This document shows, in pieces, positions 23,101-30,852 of a stretch of DNA of 64,000 nucleotides (the stretch's first letter is position 1; every line of letters begins with the position of its first letter). A program made the position numbers and the translations under genes. The stretch covers positions 62,001 through 126,000 of the forward strand of contig JAEWMB010000013.1 of NCBI GenBank assembly GCA_023457255.1. The letters run 5' to 3'. Below the pieces are notes generated by a model. The model had not been told where the DNA came from, made no database searches, and worked only from the letters and a program-made list of their open reading frames with translations. This stretch comes from Bacillota bacterium. Lineage in GTDB: Bacteria; Bacillota; Clostridia; Lachnospirales; Lachnospiraceae.

Positions 23101-23466
23101 GATTGCAGGATCCTTAATTTCACAAAAGCCAAAGCAGATATCTACATACCCGCTAGTCTGATCCGTAATCTTAATGCAACAGCTTGTATCAGTATCAGAA
23201 TCTAGGTGTACATGATAATCCTTATCTAAAAGCATTGCATTGATGAAATCTATCTTTATATTACTTATTTTATTTATTTTCTGCACAGGAACAAAACGCA
23301 GAGCTTTTAACACACCCAGCATTCCAAAGACAATCTGTCTACCATAAGCAGACTTTCGTGCATATAATTCATCCATATGCATCGGGTTCCAATCACCGCT
23401 AGTTTTGGCGAATTGAATCAAATCATCCTGTGTAAATCTAATTCTATCTTCTTGTTTTGTATTCAT
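14101..23466 (-). CDS. Trans-AT PKS: MaoC-KR-FkbH-ACP loading region plus KS-DH-KR-cMT-ACP
   Basis: 3121-residue protein. The loading region has a MaoC-like hotdog domain (1-140; WNPMHMDELYA), an SDR-type reductase (about 280-490; GGSRGLG), an FkbH-like HAD domain (about 540-1050; DCDYT at 716-720) and an ACP (Ser1169 in PWESM). FkbH domains load a glyceryl unit from 1,3-bisphosphoglycerate; with a reductase and dehydratase beside it, a lactyl starter, as proposed for bryostatin BryA, is the natural inference. The module has KS about 1236-1650 (Cys1405), DH about 1835-2110 (His1867, Asp2031; the Gly of HxxxGxxxxP is Asn), KR about 2150-2540 (GGAGGIG), a C-methyltransferase about 2590-2930 (LEFGAGTG) and ACP (Ser3011 in GIDSL). 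No AT is present. It begins 15 bases after the AT-AT-ER gene and has only a weak Shine-Dalgarno site. Confidence 0.95.
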   Translation of the reverse strand: MNTKQEDRIRFTQDDLIQFAKTSGDWNPMHMDELYARKSAYGRQIVFGMLGVLKALRFVPVQKINKISNIKIDFINAMLLDKDYHVHLDSDTDTSCCIKITDQTSGYVDICFGFCEIKDPAIDWNTYSTDGNRKEAANITDNELEAKLQIEKKYKIDNKALQEYLSHNQLENSALLNHIHIFCMCSYIIGMEIPGKSAMFTGMKLDISSNYYSESHELYYCANVNEYDKNFRMLTLGLKVGCAGKQIALGELKCFVKQELESTILYDELRIGDYSGPSDEKPVALVMGGSRGLGAALVQCLAGRGYRVILNFLKSKKEAEYIQSSINQVIKGAIILYQGNITQKAQCDSLAEFIEKTTGRLDILVCNAALPPMSEKNKDLYEQMNEKYYQYPISSCLELLKKWKGIVVAISSIYADKGPKELSHYVNAKRKMEEYIFELSKKNKECRFLVVRPKPLRTDMNNTPSGLINTMKPEIAAAVIAEEIANNKNYHGENYQLISDFNQKVSVKVAATFTIDHFTDSLVKYGEFIGLSMKINKTGYNQVLQELLNPNGAFYESGYNIVLIRLCDWRRYKRSTDVNGFVSGKDVYDDTVPAFYENSMDDYINAFQYYSDHSLNSMVVMMCPESQEYLQDVNWLQLFDKMVPMFIERLMKIKGIRVIHTQDFHEDYKVNNIFDPAREVIGHIPFAPSYFNYMSSLAVRHYFFMMRKKPKVIIVDCDYTLWKGIVGEAGACGIEITNAYQVWQRKLLDLVGHGWLLCLCSKNNENDVTEVFKTNKDMILSLDHIVASYINWNQKSENIKMLSSSLKLGMDSFVFIDDSEMECEEVRNACPDVLSLCFPKEEDRIEHFVKHLWILDDYDSVTVEDAVRTDFYKANAERDSLEQNSESFEKFIQSLNVQIQFNIASEGQLSRVSQMTMRTNQFNFTTIRRNEQQLMSIISDSTYSCITVNVTDKFGDYGQVGLMIGKQDGYEFIVDTFLLSCRVLGRKIENTMMEYIAITAKSRKCSRIRVKFVKSEKNFPAYHFFQTLAEVPSAKLTQLSKEEYECKCSVKKLLKSKLKEAKNSSHSSSEVIKINNHHQTSNLRETEKLLERIYTKAFCQEVIDGILMHDTPRNERTSHISMENYDHNKVILTRKDIEKSICSSVSKCTNITKSTISFTQPIENFPWESMKKVEISSELVKKYPKLSLTFLYEFPTLGRVADFLEQEYATEKEMNQTIQSKRIVSTGNANQSPETSDDIAVIGFSAYLPGADNVSEFWNNLTQGKCSITEIPENRWDSKFYYDSNYVEPGKTYCNYGGFLNDIESFDYRFFGISAKEAMAMDPQQRLFLQIVWNAIENAGYRADVFDKNTGVFVGAISNDFSHYLNSAAELGYSPYRWGDFYQIANRISYFFDWKGPSMVVDTACSSSGTAFYLACRSIANRDCNIAVVGGVNLILHPSRYIQYSHMGLLTKQDRCYPFSENAQGTIMGEGIGALIIKNKSAAIQDGDYIYGIVKGCSINSGGKTNGFTVPNPVAQTELIQNALRNAGIEPEKISYVEAHGTGTKVGDPIEISGIKNALGTKTSATHIGTVKSNIGHLESTATIAGMIKVLLQMKYRTLVPSINAYPLNSMLELKDNSIIIQKEIKNWGEEDENLYAGISSFGAGGSNFHAIIESYPQKNNEFLPADSYIILLSSKAKQQLFDMVQQLYTYLKSEDKYNIIKDEKEYLTRLSYTLQVGRNPFEHRVAFTVSDLQELFMVLENLVENRAECNMAQMSDLSNGNLMKYQLDEQEVEYYKYLFVSGKHSKLMHFWLLGVDVPWSAFYEKYHITKLPLPGYVFEKKYLPLSSIKNCGKKRAFYEKLNSPIIAEKCFQLDIGLKEFPFLYDHQVNNTLIVPGAFPLSLMLTVIMRELHYSVLKLSDITFRKALILENNSSSYPAQVVIDSEKSSISVYVDKSKKDEERQWYLYTKGMLERNETYQKYRDVNHLILECHTHIDNTAFYKYGAEQGFQWGKQFQCIKEIWLGEKSVTAKLSFLYEEKEDSVFPASVLDACLQTYLYAMEQHCQLINRKATYIPFSIEELILYSEVPEEFYTYTEFRKPLKVQQEYFQIDVTVLNLSGKIVCKVHGLRLKEVENHILDGAEQALKNYMYQSQWLLEEKNYAACRIHNDARTVFWMDDNPKLRALISEVEEDSEIQMEEFDFNKLLDENKESYQSLRENLLLCFNKIRNFAKLYHDQETEFILFTVNYDDLHVMEPFYQAITGMVKVMNSEDSNITVKVIEINNRDLDVCTEDRDYKKYLIDCISICLNSEDTVGFSEYRIANFQTLRRVLVPMVQMGMEEASGLITADDTCLILGGAGGIGYELSKYLVSNKKCNLVWMGRSTEEACMRQLESIRNMGGKIIYIQADATDIESLSEGMSQLPDDINITGVIHCAIILKDSLLSNMSEEDFVQVFDTKVLAMKNLLHKLNMEYCKFVINFSSECVFRGSPAQANYVAACRYLDAYLMKECKQRDMILKNINWGFWGESGIVSKGDYAKRLKSIGLFSFSNEEGIRIFDRILASEDQEIIAIKINDQYERKVCINRYVELRREAFDTELVDQSIHEADLQFMNHYDYSEIKRYYNEFPQMIDYAKLIAFFIQKEVLELDETQVVKKFPKYIKALKEIQHNPAADVSSFDDISFRNGLNHGIRAWYEFVDIVRNRGKEILEGAIKFSDAFFEKGSNDIVEGIYRYNPVSTYYNNKMAVLIRSIVHSMTTIDKKKIRILEFGAGTGSTSEIVLNALKPYEKQIEYVFTDVSMHFLQIARNKFQEEYDFVQYRLFDFTKPIEEQSIEQGSFDIILGTNAIHICSSISKVLTNLGQALAPNGYLCINELTSSHEALTVAFGLFTGWWDYEDEKLRIKNSPLLKKEQWIDLLKNTGYRNVQAFDCPIVHSKSWSVQHVFLAKNPGTYKKVLKLTNKSNASVRKTVENTTQKVSKIDNSQNWADVTAKEKKNKLYEMLCKDLKDIMMMEESETISLTSGFKDMGIDSLLAIQFRDRLEERTSLKLSSTIIYDYPNINTLVEYLSQRMNEEKSECNDSRKGIDESVVKMDEASATQENITDMYRDLRYDTIYDLKDRIDLMTEDETAEMLMRELNITL
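20300..23466 (-). other. FkbH-type starter region (MaoC, SDR, FkbH) of PKS 1
   Basis: This part of PKS 1 precedes the first KS and makes the starter unit. The HAD-type DxDxT motif (Asp716, Asp718, Thr720) required for dephosphorylating transfer is intact, and the GRKIENTMMEY-like C-terminal segment typical of FkbH proteins is present. The order hotdog-reductase-FkbH-ACP is rare. The reductase and hydratase presumably act on the glyceryl-ACP; the stereochemistry and final starter are not readable. Confidence 0.7.
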
Positions 23467-23481
23467 ATTATAATCAAACCT

Positions 23482-26400
23482 TTAGTAGCGAGATTTTTGT
23501 AAATAAGCTTCTGTTTCTTCAATTAACCTTAAACCAATTTCGTCAACATGCCTCTTTTTAAAATCACTATAGGCTGTACTGCTTATCCATTGGTTAAAGG
23601 CACCCATCGAGCTGCCGCATAGAATTTGGAAATTTGCTTTTTTAGATTCATTTCCCTCTATTGCTGCATTGGTGGCATAACGGAAATATTGTTTTAAAAT
23701 TAATGCCATTTTGTACTTTTCATTCTTTTCTGCTCGATCGATTTCTCCTGGATTTTTCGTAATATAATGCTGCTTTACTTCTTCATATACCTGTTCTAAA
23801 CTCTTTTCAAAATAGAATTTTTCTATTTGGTTTCTTAGTTTACTATCAAAATTTTGTATCGAATCATAGAATTTGTATGCTTCATAAAGTCTGTTTGCTC
23901 TCGCAGGAAAAAATACTCCTTTTTTTAGGACTTGTACTTTTGCACCAATCTCAAACATATCTCCCGCCGGAGCATATTCCGTATCCTGAATATTTGCTTC
24001 TGCTAGTAATTCTTTACTGAGATCACTTATTCCAGCCTCTACCGTACACTGGTTAATAGACCCAGTTACGACAAACTGTGCTCCCATAAAAAAAGCAGTT
24101 GCCATAGCTTCCGGTGTACCGATTCCTCCTCCTAGCCCAACTCGGATTTTCTTATCATAATGATACTGTTCACAGCACTTCATTACCATTCGTTTCAATG
24201 TTGGCAGTAATACAAATGCTGATCCCTGGTCTGTATGACCACCGGAATCCTGCTCCACACAGATGTCATCTGCCATAGGTATTCTCTCAGCAAGTTTTGC
24301 TTCAGACTCAGTTATTTTTTGTTCACTCAGAAGTTTACTTACCATCCCTTTCGGTGCGGGATTCATAAATAATTCAGCAATCTCAGGTCTGGATAGCTTA
24401 GCAATTACTTTATTTTTTACTATGATACGACCATGATTATCTTCCCTTAAACTATGTAATCGATACCTGACGAGAGCAGGAAGCATACGGATAAAACCGG
24501 ATGCTTCTACCACAGATACCTGGTGTTCGATAAAAAGATCTATCATTTTCTCATTATAATCCTCATCAAAATAGTTAGGAGTAAAATTAAATCCAGCGCC
24601 ACGACTTGCTTGGCTTTGAATTGTTTTTACCGCCAACCTGATATCATCCATGCTCAATCCCCCGGTGCCAAAGAATGCCAGAAAGCCGGTTTTAGCAGCA
24701 CGAACCACCATATCTACTGATGATATTCCATGATACATACCGCCAATTACATATGGATATAATACCCCGTAGTCTTCCATGAATTCTTTGTTGGTGAAGG
24801 CTTCCAGATAATTGTTTTTCGTTTGATTTACATTTCGTTCAATCGTAACGTCATTTTGTATCTTATCAGGATTAACTTGATTATTAAGCTCTTTGCTTTC
24901 CGCGCTCACTGTTTTAGGTACATAGCATTTTTTTATCTCAGTGATTAATTTCGTTAATGTATTAACTTCACCAACCTCAATAAATTCCTCTACGCCATGA
25001 TCAAGCATATATTCAACACTATCCTGCCATTTGACGGAATGGTTGATTTGAGTAGCTAATGTTTCATATATTTTATCAAATTCATAAGGTAATGCTGTTA
25101 TATTAGCTATTACCTCGGTCTTTGGTATTTCCAATTTAATATTCGATAAATACTCGGAAAATTGTTTTTGTGCGTCTGTCATATATCTAGAATGAAATGC
25201 TGCACTTACTCTTAAAATAATACATCTTCCCTTTTGCTCCTTTTGTATTATCTCTGACAGAACCTCCAAATCAGCTTTCGGGCCAGCAACAACAATTTGA
25301 CTGGGTGAATTATAATTTGCCATATCAATAGAAGTGATCCCATATGTATCAAGAAGCTTTATAACATCTTCTTTGCTGACTCCAATCAAAGCAGCCATTC
25401 CTCCAGCCATACTCTTTCCCATTAATGCGCCTCTTTTTTTGACTAAACGTAAACCGTCTTCAAAGTGAAAGACACCGGCTGCCAGTAATGCATTGTATTC
25501 TCCTAAGCTGTGTCCTGCATAATAATCTGCTTTTATTCCATCTTGCTGCATTTTATAATAACGTAATGCATTCACTACATATATGGCAGGTTGCGTATAT
25601 TCCGTCTGATCTAATAAATTATTAGAATTCTCAAGACATAACTCCTTAATAGAGTATCCTAAAATTCTATCTGACTTTTCCACTAATTCAGGAAAAAGAT
25701 CAAATAAATCTTTTCCCATTCCAACTCTTTGTGAACCTTGCCCTGCAAAAACAACAGCTTTCATCGTTCCTTCCCTCTCTGTAATTTGATGATTGATTAC
25801 ATGAATCATTTCAGTATATTGTCGTATTTCTTCATAATCATAGGGAGACATAATCCTATAAATATCCGGCCATCTAACCTCGTCCAATATATCGTGCATA
25901 AAATTGGTTAACGTACCTGAGGGACTCATATCAATATAACAATAGTTTCCCTGGCACTCGAGCATTTGTATCGTTTCCAGAAACCGGATTTTTTCTCTTG
26001 CAATACTCCATAAATAGTCTTTTTCTATCGTATCGATTTCACAACACCTTGCACATGAGATTATTCTAGTATTTGGTTTTTGAAATTCTAATTCTTTGTA
26101 GTAATTATCAAAAACATCCTCATATACATCCATAGAAGAGGAGTGGAAAGAATATGCAATATCCAAGCGGGTATACAAAACCTTTTTTGCCAAGATATTT
26201 TCTATCTGTTTTAAATCATAATTCTTACCGGAAATCACAAAATTTCTTTTTGAATTAACTGCTGCAATTTCAACTTTGTCCAAAATCGACGAGTTCTTAT
26301 ACTTTTCCACATTATCAATAATAGAAAGCATTCCCCCATTTGAAGAAGAATGATGTAGCAAATCAGCTTGCATAAGTAAAAATTTCAACATACTATCTAA

Positions 26401-26763
26401 AGGTAGTATTCCCGCAACAGTGATTGAAACGTATTCTCCAAGACTTGTTCCTATTACATAATCCGGATGTATCCCCTCTTCTATTACACATTTTGCCAAC
26501 GCATATTGAACCATAAAAAGTGCAAGGTGGGTATATCGAATATCGGTAAAGATATCACTTTTCCTATTCTTCTTATGGTATAATTCTTTGATAATTGAAC
26601 GTCCTGATAATTGATAGACTATATCATCCTGAGCGTCTAATATACTACGGTATCTTTTATTATTTTCATATAATTCCTTCCCCATATGATAGTATTGAGT
26701 ACCATGACCGGAGAATAGAAAAATTATTTGTTTTTTATCCATCTGATATTCGAAACCTTCCAT
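23482..26763 (-). CDS. Trans-acting acyltransferase-acyltransferase/acylhydrolase-enoylreductase fusion
   Basis: Supplies extender units and enoyl reduction in trans to the PKS proteins. AT1 (residues about 10-300) has a GHGTQ loop and a GTSLGEY elbow instead of GHSxGE, with YSFHS later; such divergent ATs in trans-AT clusters often act as proofreading acylhydrolases, so that role is likely but unproven. AT2 (from about 334) has GQGSQ, GHSLGEY and AAFHS, the pattern of malonyl-CoA-specific ATs. From about 660 to the end is a PfaD-like FMN enoylreductase (VGLGGGIGTPEA, DSGGHTD). I place the start at ATG 26763; a TTG two codons earlier and ATG 26742 are alternatives. It lies 27 bases after the second permease gene and 15 before PKS 1. 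Confidence 0.95.
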   Translation of the reverse strand: MEGFEYQMDKKQIIFLFSGHGTQYYHMGKELYENNKRYRSILDAQDDIVYQLSGRSIIKELYHKKNRKSDIFTDIRYTHLALFMVQYALAKCVIEEGIHPDYVIGTSLGEYVSITVAGILPLDSMLKFLLMQADLLHHSSSNGGMLSIIDNVEKYKNSSILDKVEIAAVNSKRNFVISGKNYDLKQIENILAKKVLYTRLDIAYSFHSSSMDVYEDVFDNYYKELEFQKPNTRIISCARCCEIDTIEKDYLWSIAREKIRFLETIQMLECQGNYCYIDMSPSGTLTNFMHDILDEVRWPDIYRIMSPYDYEEIRQYTEMIHVINHQITEREGTMKAVVFAGQGSQRVGMGKDLFDLFPELVEKSDRILGYSIKELCLENSNNLLDQTEYTQPAIYVVNALRYYKMQQDGIKADYYAGHSLGEYNALLAAGVFHFEDGLRLVKKRGALMGKSMAGGMAALIGVSKEDVIKLLDTYGITSIDMANYNSPSQIVVAGPKADLEVLSEIIQKEQKGRCIILRVSAAFHSRYMTDAQKQFSEYLSNIKLEIPKTEVIANITALPYEFDKIYETLATQINHSVKWQDSVEYMLDHGVEEFIEVGEVNTLTKLITEIKKCYVPKTVSAESKELNNQVNPDKIQNDVTIERNVNQTKNNYLEAFTNKEFMEDYGVLYPYVIGGMYHGISSVDMVVRAAKTGFLAFFGTGGLSMDDIRLAVKTIQSQASRGAGFNFTPNYFDEDYNEKMIDLFIEHQVSVVEASGFIRMLPALVRYRLHSLREDNHGRIIVKNKVIAKLSRPEIAELFMNPAPKGMVSKLLSEQKITESEAKLAERIPMADDICVEQDSGGHTDQGSAFVLLPTLKRMVMKCCEQYHYDKKIRVGLGGGIGTPEAMATAFFMGAQFVVTGSINQCTVEAGISDLSKELLAEANIQDTEYAPAGDMFEIGAKVQVLKKGVFFPARANRLYEAYKFYDSIQNFDSKLRNQIEKFYFEKSLEQVYEEVKQHYITKNPGEIDRAEKNEKYKMALILKQYFRYATNAAIEGNESKKANFQILCGSSMGAFNQWISSTAYSDFKKRHVDEIGLRLIEETEAYLQKSRY

Positions 26764-26790
26764 GTCCAATGCCTGTTAATCCAATTAATT

Positions 26791-27519
26791 TTATCTTAGT
26801 TCCCATTTCTTTAACAAATAAACAATACTTGCCACCAACATAGCTATAAAGGTGACTATTAATATGCTCCACGATACTATATAACTATCTAATATAACCT
26901 TCTTAAATCCATATAAGTTATGTGAAATTACCATGGGAAGACATAAGGGAATATACTGAATGATGGTTCCTGATTGAAATAAATAGCATAAAGAAACCTC
27001 AATCACACCTAATATCGCTCCTACTAATATATTTTTTAGTATAATTGTAATAAAAAAAGTTACTGTTACTAATAGGAAGTGCATCACAATCATAGGTATT
27101 AAAACTTTTAGAAGTTCTATAAGTACTTTGCCCTCAATCATTGTTCCCATATAAAAACCGCCTGCTATACAAGTACTTGCTGCCCATATAAGAACTGTCA
27201 AAGCAATAATAATTGCCATCAAACTTATTTTTGCCATTAATAGTATATATTTTGGATACGGATAAAGTAGCGTAATTTCCATCATCTTTTCTTCATATTC
27301 TCTAGCCCAAATAAAACTTGTAAAACTCGCAAAGATTAGAAAAGCAAGAGAATTAAATGTATCCATCGAAGTGTGAATATAACCTTTCCAATAGACACCT
27401 TCTACATCAAGTAAAGTTAACACAGAAATGATCGCGGGCAGTATTGCTCCGGCAGGAATCATCCATAATATTTTTGAAGACATCAGCTTCTTAATTTCAA
27501 CATGTACTAAGTTCCCCAT
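26791..27519 (-). CDS. ABC-2 type transporter permease
   Basis: 242-residue hydrophobic protein with about six membrane helices, the topology of BcrB/LanE-type permeases. It follows a similar permease by 9 bases, and its ATG has the Shine-Dalgarno AAAGGAG upstream. With the upstream permease and ATPase it should form an export or self-protection pump in the cytoplasmic membrane. Its place in the middle of the biosynthetic operon suggests a role in resistance to or secretion of the product. Sequence gives no substrate information. Confidence 0.85.
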   Translation of the reverse strand: MGNLVHVEIKKLMSSKILWMIPAGAILPAIISVLTLLDVEGVYWKGYIHTSMDTFNSLAFLIFASFTSFIWAREYEEKMMEITLLYPYPKYILLMAKISLMAIIIALTVLIWAASTCIAGGFYMGTMIEGKVLIELLKVLIPMIVMHFLLVTVTFFITIILKNILVGAILGVIEVSLCYLFQSGTIIQYIPLCLPMVISHNLYGFKKVILDSYIVSWSILIVTFIAMLVASIVYLLKKWELR

Positions 27520-27528
27520 GAAAAATAC

Positions 27529-28248
27529 CTACTCCTTTCTGTTAAATAACTTCATTGATAAGAGAGAACAGCTTACAAATACGACTGCCAATATAATAAA
27601 GGCAACGGGATAATTAATGTCCAGTTTATTATTGATTCTTAGCAAATTATTGGAAACTGCCATTGGTATCAAATGTGGAAACATATATATATTTTCTGTA
27701 AACATAAATGGGGTTGTAAAAATTACAAGAACAAGCGAAATTAGCATAGATGAGATAAAGTTCTTTCTCCATAAAGCAATCAGTACAATGAAAGGCATAA
27801 GAAGAAAGAACAGTATTACACCTGAGAACCATGCTCCTATCATTTTCGCTGCGACATCACCATCAACTCCACCAAATATCATATTCAAGATTAGGATACT
27901 CCCATATGTAAAGGCTCCCAGACTGAATAATAAGATAAATAGCAACCCAAATTTAGAAGCCAGTATCTTTTTTCTGCTTTGTGGAGTGATAAATAAATAT
28001 ATAATTGTTCTATCCTGATATTCTCTGGTAATTATAAAATTAGCCAGAATAATAGCTACCGTATATAAACACATAGTTATTACGATATTATTGCTAGCAA
28101 CCGTTGTATAAAATTCTTTTTCCGAATCATTCGAAACTAAGTATTGTAATAAAATCATTAATACCGGTAATACAGAAAGAGAAATAATGATGAGATACAT
28201 TGTTGTTCTTTTAATTTTATGAAATTCTAATCCAATAAATTTCAACAT
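27529..28248 (-). CDS. ABC-2 type transporter permease
   Basis: 239 residues, about six membrane segments, N-terminus MLKFIGLEFHKIKRT typical of BcrB/MutE-like permeases. The start ATG overlaps the end of the ATPase gene by seven bases and has AGGAGG upstream, so the two are translationally coupled. It is the probable partner of the permease that follows in a heteromeric pump driven by the ATPase encoded just upstream. Confidence 0.85.
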   Translation of the reverse strand: MLKFIGLEFHKIKRTTMYLIIISLSVLPVLMILLQYLVSNDSEKEFYTTVASNNIVITMCLYTVAIILANFIITREYQDRTIIYLFITPQSRKKILASKFGLLFILLFSLGAFTYGSILILNMIFGGVDGDVAAKMIGAWFSGVILFFLLMPFIVLIALWRKNFISSMLISLVLVIFTTPFMFTENIYMFPHLIPMAVSNNLLRINNKLDINYPVAFIILAVVFVSCSLLSMKLFNRKE

Positions 28249-29168
28249 GCTTCCTCCTTTTGTACTAAATCAAGAAAGTACTTTTCTAAAGTCGGCACCA
28301 CTATTTTACTTTCATACACATTAATACTATTCTCTACAAGAGCTTTCGTTATCTGACTGTTAAGAGTATCATTATTGGTAGCAATAATAAATTGATTCTC
28401 TTCTATCTTGATTTCACTCTCATATAAATGATTTTCTTTTACAACTTTTACAGCTTTATTAATATCATCCACTTTATATAATAATGTTTTAATAGTATTC
28501 TTCATTAACTCATCTTTATCATTCTCTACCAGCAATTTTCCTTTATTAATGATTCCTATCTTATTAACCATCTTCTCTACCTCATCAAGGATATGTGAAG
28601 AAATCATTATAGTCTTTCCTTGTTTCTTTGAGATGTCAATAATTAAATCCCGAATCTCAATGATTCCTTTCGGATCAAGTCCGTTTGTCGGTTCATCGAG
28701 TATTAACAGCTCAGGATCATGAAGAAGACATCTTGCAATTCCTAACCTTTGTTTCATACCTAAGGAATAATCTTTCACTTTCTTTCCCTTGGTATCTTCA
28801 AGATGCACCGTTTTTAGCGCTCTTTGAATGGCTTCTTTATCCTTTACCTTCATCATCATTCTATGTATGTCCAAATTTTCATAACCGGTTAAGTTAAGAT
28901 AGAAACCGGGTGTTTCAATCATAGCTCCAATCTTGGTTAAAAAGTTATGAATGTTAGCATTCGTCATTTTTTCTCCAAATAACTCTATATGACCGTTAGT
29001 TGGTGATAATAATCCTAAGAGTAGACGGATTGTTGTAGTCTTTCCAGCTCCATTCTGGCCTATAAACCCATAAATATCACCTTGTTCTACATTAAGATTT
29101 ACTTCATTAACTGCTTTAAACTCTTTAAACTGCTTCGTCAACTGACTCGTCTGTATTAACTTATTCAT
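28242..29168 (-). CDS. ABC transporter ATP-binding protein, bacitracin/lantibiotic-resistance type
   Basis: 308 residues. The Walker A motif is GQNGAGKTT near residue 36, the signature motif YSLGMKQRLGIA near 136, and Walker B LLILDEPTNGLDP follows; the stand-alone domain with a C-terminal extension of about 90 residues is that of the BcrA/DrrA group. Start ATG is preceded by AAAGGGAG. It couples to the two permease genes downstream. Likely function is product export or immunity at the membrane. Confidence 0.92.
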   Translation of the reverse strand: MNKLIQTSQLTKQFKEFKAVNEVNLNVEQGDIYGFIGQNGAGKTTTIRLLLGLLSPTNGHIELFGEKMTNANIHNFLTKIGAMIETPGFYLNLTGYENLDIHRMMMKVKDKEAIQRALKTVHLEDTKGKKVKDYSLGMKQRLGIARCLLHDPELLILDEPTNGLDPKGIIEIRDLIIDISKKQGKTIMISSHILDEVEKMVNKIGIINKGKLLVENDKDELMKNTIKTLLYKVDDINKAVKVVKENHLYESEIKIEENQFIIATNNDTLNSQITKALVENSINVYESKIVVPTLEKYFLDLVQKEEAC

Positions 29169-29204
29169 AATATACTCCCTTTGTTTTAATTTTAATTTGC
29201 CACC

Positions 29205-29447
29205 TCATTCGCAATGTGTTTTTACATATTCGACTATACTGTTAACAGTTCCAAAGTTCTCTAGTGTTATGTCTTCATCTTCAACAATTAAGTTATAGGT
29301 ATCTTCGATAAAGCTAATCATTGATATAATTCCAACTGAATAAATACTACCCAAATCCATTAATGCTGTATCATCTTTGATGAATTCTTTTTCAACATTA
29401 AATCTTTTTTCAATAAAGCTTAAGACTTCTTCTCTGATATCCTCCAT
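29205..29447 (-). CDS. Free-standing acyl carrier protein
   Basis: 80 residues, acidic, four-helix carrier protein pattern (TALMDLGSIYSVGIISMISF followed by a VNSIVEYVKTH helix). The usual DSL site reads YSVGI, so the candidate pantetheine serine is either in GSIY or YSV; the Asp that precedes it in canonical sites is missing. It lies 17 bases after the condensation-type acyltransferase gene and 36 before the ABC ATPase gene. It may present a substrate to the acyltransferase. Function as a holo-ACP is probable but not certain. Confidence 0.75.
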   Translation of the reverse strand: MEDIREEVLSFIEKRFNVEKEFIKDDTALMDLGSIYSVGIISMISFIEDTYNLIVEDEDITLENFGTVNSIVEYVKTHCE

Positions 29448-29464
29448 ATTATTCTCCTATCTAT

Positions 29465-30829
29465 CTAATTAATCTTTTGTATCATAGTCTCATTTTCTAC
29501 AATACTCATATCTTTAAAAACTGAATCAAAGCGCTTAAAAAATTCCTTAACAAACTCCATATTTTTTTGATTACCATAAAAGTTCATTGAAAATAATACT
29601 TCATCATAGTAACTGGAACTGGAAAAACCAAATGCACCCATGCAAAAACCTAAGCCACCTGTAAGATAAGCGTTCTTTACTTTGATGTCAGCCCATTGAT
29701 CCACTATTTGTTCAAGGTTCCCTGCATTACCAAATCCCGGGACACACCCTACTTCCTCTCTTTTCATATAACAGCCTTTAAAGATTAACTCAAAAGGCAT
29801 GATTTTTAACACCTTTTCCAATAAGAACACCGTATTAATCCCTGGAATTTTATTCTTAGAATAATCTTTAAAATCAATCTTTAGATCAACTGTCTTTTCT
29901 TTAAACTGATTTATTATCGTTTCAATATCATTCTCCGGATTGATATAATATTGGAGTAATAGACCCGTGCTATAATTGAACAATGCGTTGTTGTTTTTTG
30001 GCCTGCAGTAATTTCTCAAATCAAGAGTAAGGAAAAATGGATTATACTTTGTCTTTATATTAAGAAGCTCATTTCTATAAGAATAATATGTCTTATAATA
30101 TACTGCACAGAGAAAATCATTTAACGTAAAACCCTTCTGCATGCAATATTGCAGGATTCGTTCTACATTCTGCCTCTTTATAATATGTTTCACAAAGTAG
30201 ATATCATCCTCTTTTTCTTCCCTATTCCATGGAAACGAATAAATCTTTTCCTTTACTTTTACCTTCGTGCTGGAAAGAATAATCTTAAAACGCTCACCTT
30301 TTGTATATCGTTCCTTAATTGGTTGGATACTTCTATGGTATACCTTATAATCAGGACGTATGTAAGAATTATCTTTTATCAGTTTATTATAAATAGAAAT
30401 AACCAATCTGATATAATTAGTGAAACCAGATGCATCCGCCAAAACATGATGTGCCTTAAATACGAGGAAATCCTGAGTTTCCGTCCTCAATAATAATATC
30501 TTTAACATTGGATTCACTCTAATATCTATTTTCTCTGCCATAAACTCATTCACTAATCTCTGCACATCACCAGAACAATTTTTAATAAGAAGTATTTTAT
30601 TCACAATATTCTCTTCTAGCTTATTCCAATATAAATTGAAAAATGTTCGTTTAATGTTGTAAGAAAGAATTTTCTCCAGCCTTATCGTTTGTTCTATTGA
30701 ATTCTGTAAAAGATCAGCACGAATCTTTCCGTCAAATTCCATATAACAATTAATTTGTTGGTCCGAACTGCATTCTGCCAAGTACATAGTCTGATCAAGT
30801 GCTTCAACTTTCATATTTGTCTTTTTCAT
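29465..30829 (-). CDS. Stand-alone condensation/acyltransferase-fold enzyme
   Basis: 454 residues with a single HHxxxDxxG-type site (HHVLADASG, near residue 140), the active motif shared by NRPS condensation domains, PapA-type and alcohol O-acyltransferases. No A or carrier domain is fused. It sits between an SDR gene and a free ACP gene, so an acyl transfer from a carrier protein to an amine or alcohol of the product is likely. It might join the peptide and polyketide parts. ATG at 30829 has AGAGGAG in front. The family call is good; the substrate is unknown. Confidence 0.82.
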   Translation of the reverse strand: MKKTNMKVEALDQTMYLAECSSDQQINCYMEFDGKIRADLLQNSIEQTIRLEKILSYNIKRTFFNLYWNKLEENIVNKILLIKNCSGDVQRLVNEFMAEKIDIRVNPMLKILLLRTETQDFLVFKAHHVLADASGFTNYIRLVISIYNKLIKDNSYIRPDYKVYHRSIQPIKERYTKGERFKIILSSTKVKVKEKIYSFPWNREEKEDDIYFVKHIIKRQNVERILQYCMQKGFTLNDFLCAVYYKTYYSYRNELLNIKTKYNPFFLTLDLRNYCRPKNNNALFNYSTGLLLQYYINPENDIETIINQFKEKTVDLKIDFKDYSKNKIPGINTVFLLEKVLKIMPFELIFKGCYMKREEVGCVPGFGNAGNLEQIVDQWADIKVKNAYLTGGLGFCMGAFGFSSSSYYDEVLFSMNFYGNQKNMEFVKEFFKRFDSVFKDMSIVENETMIQKIN

Positions 30830-30852
30830 GTTTTCTCCTCTTTACTCATCTA

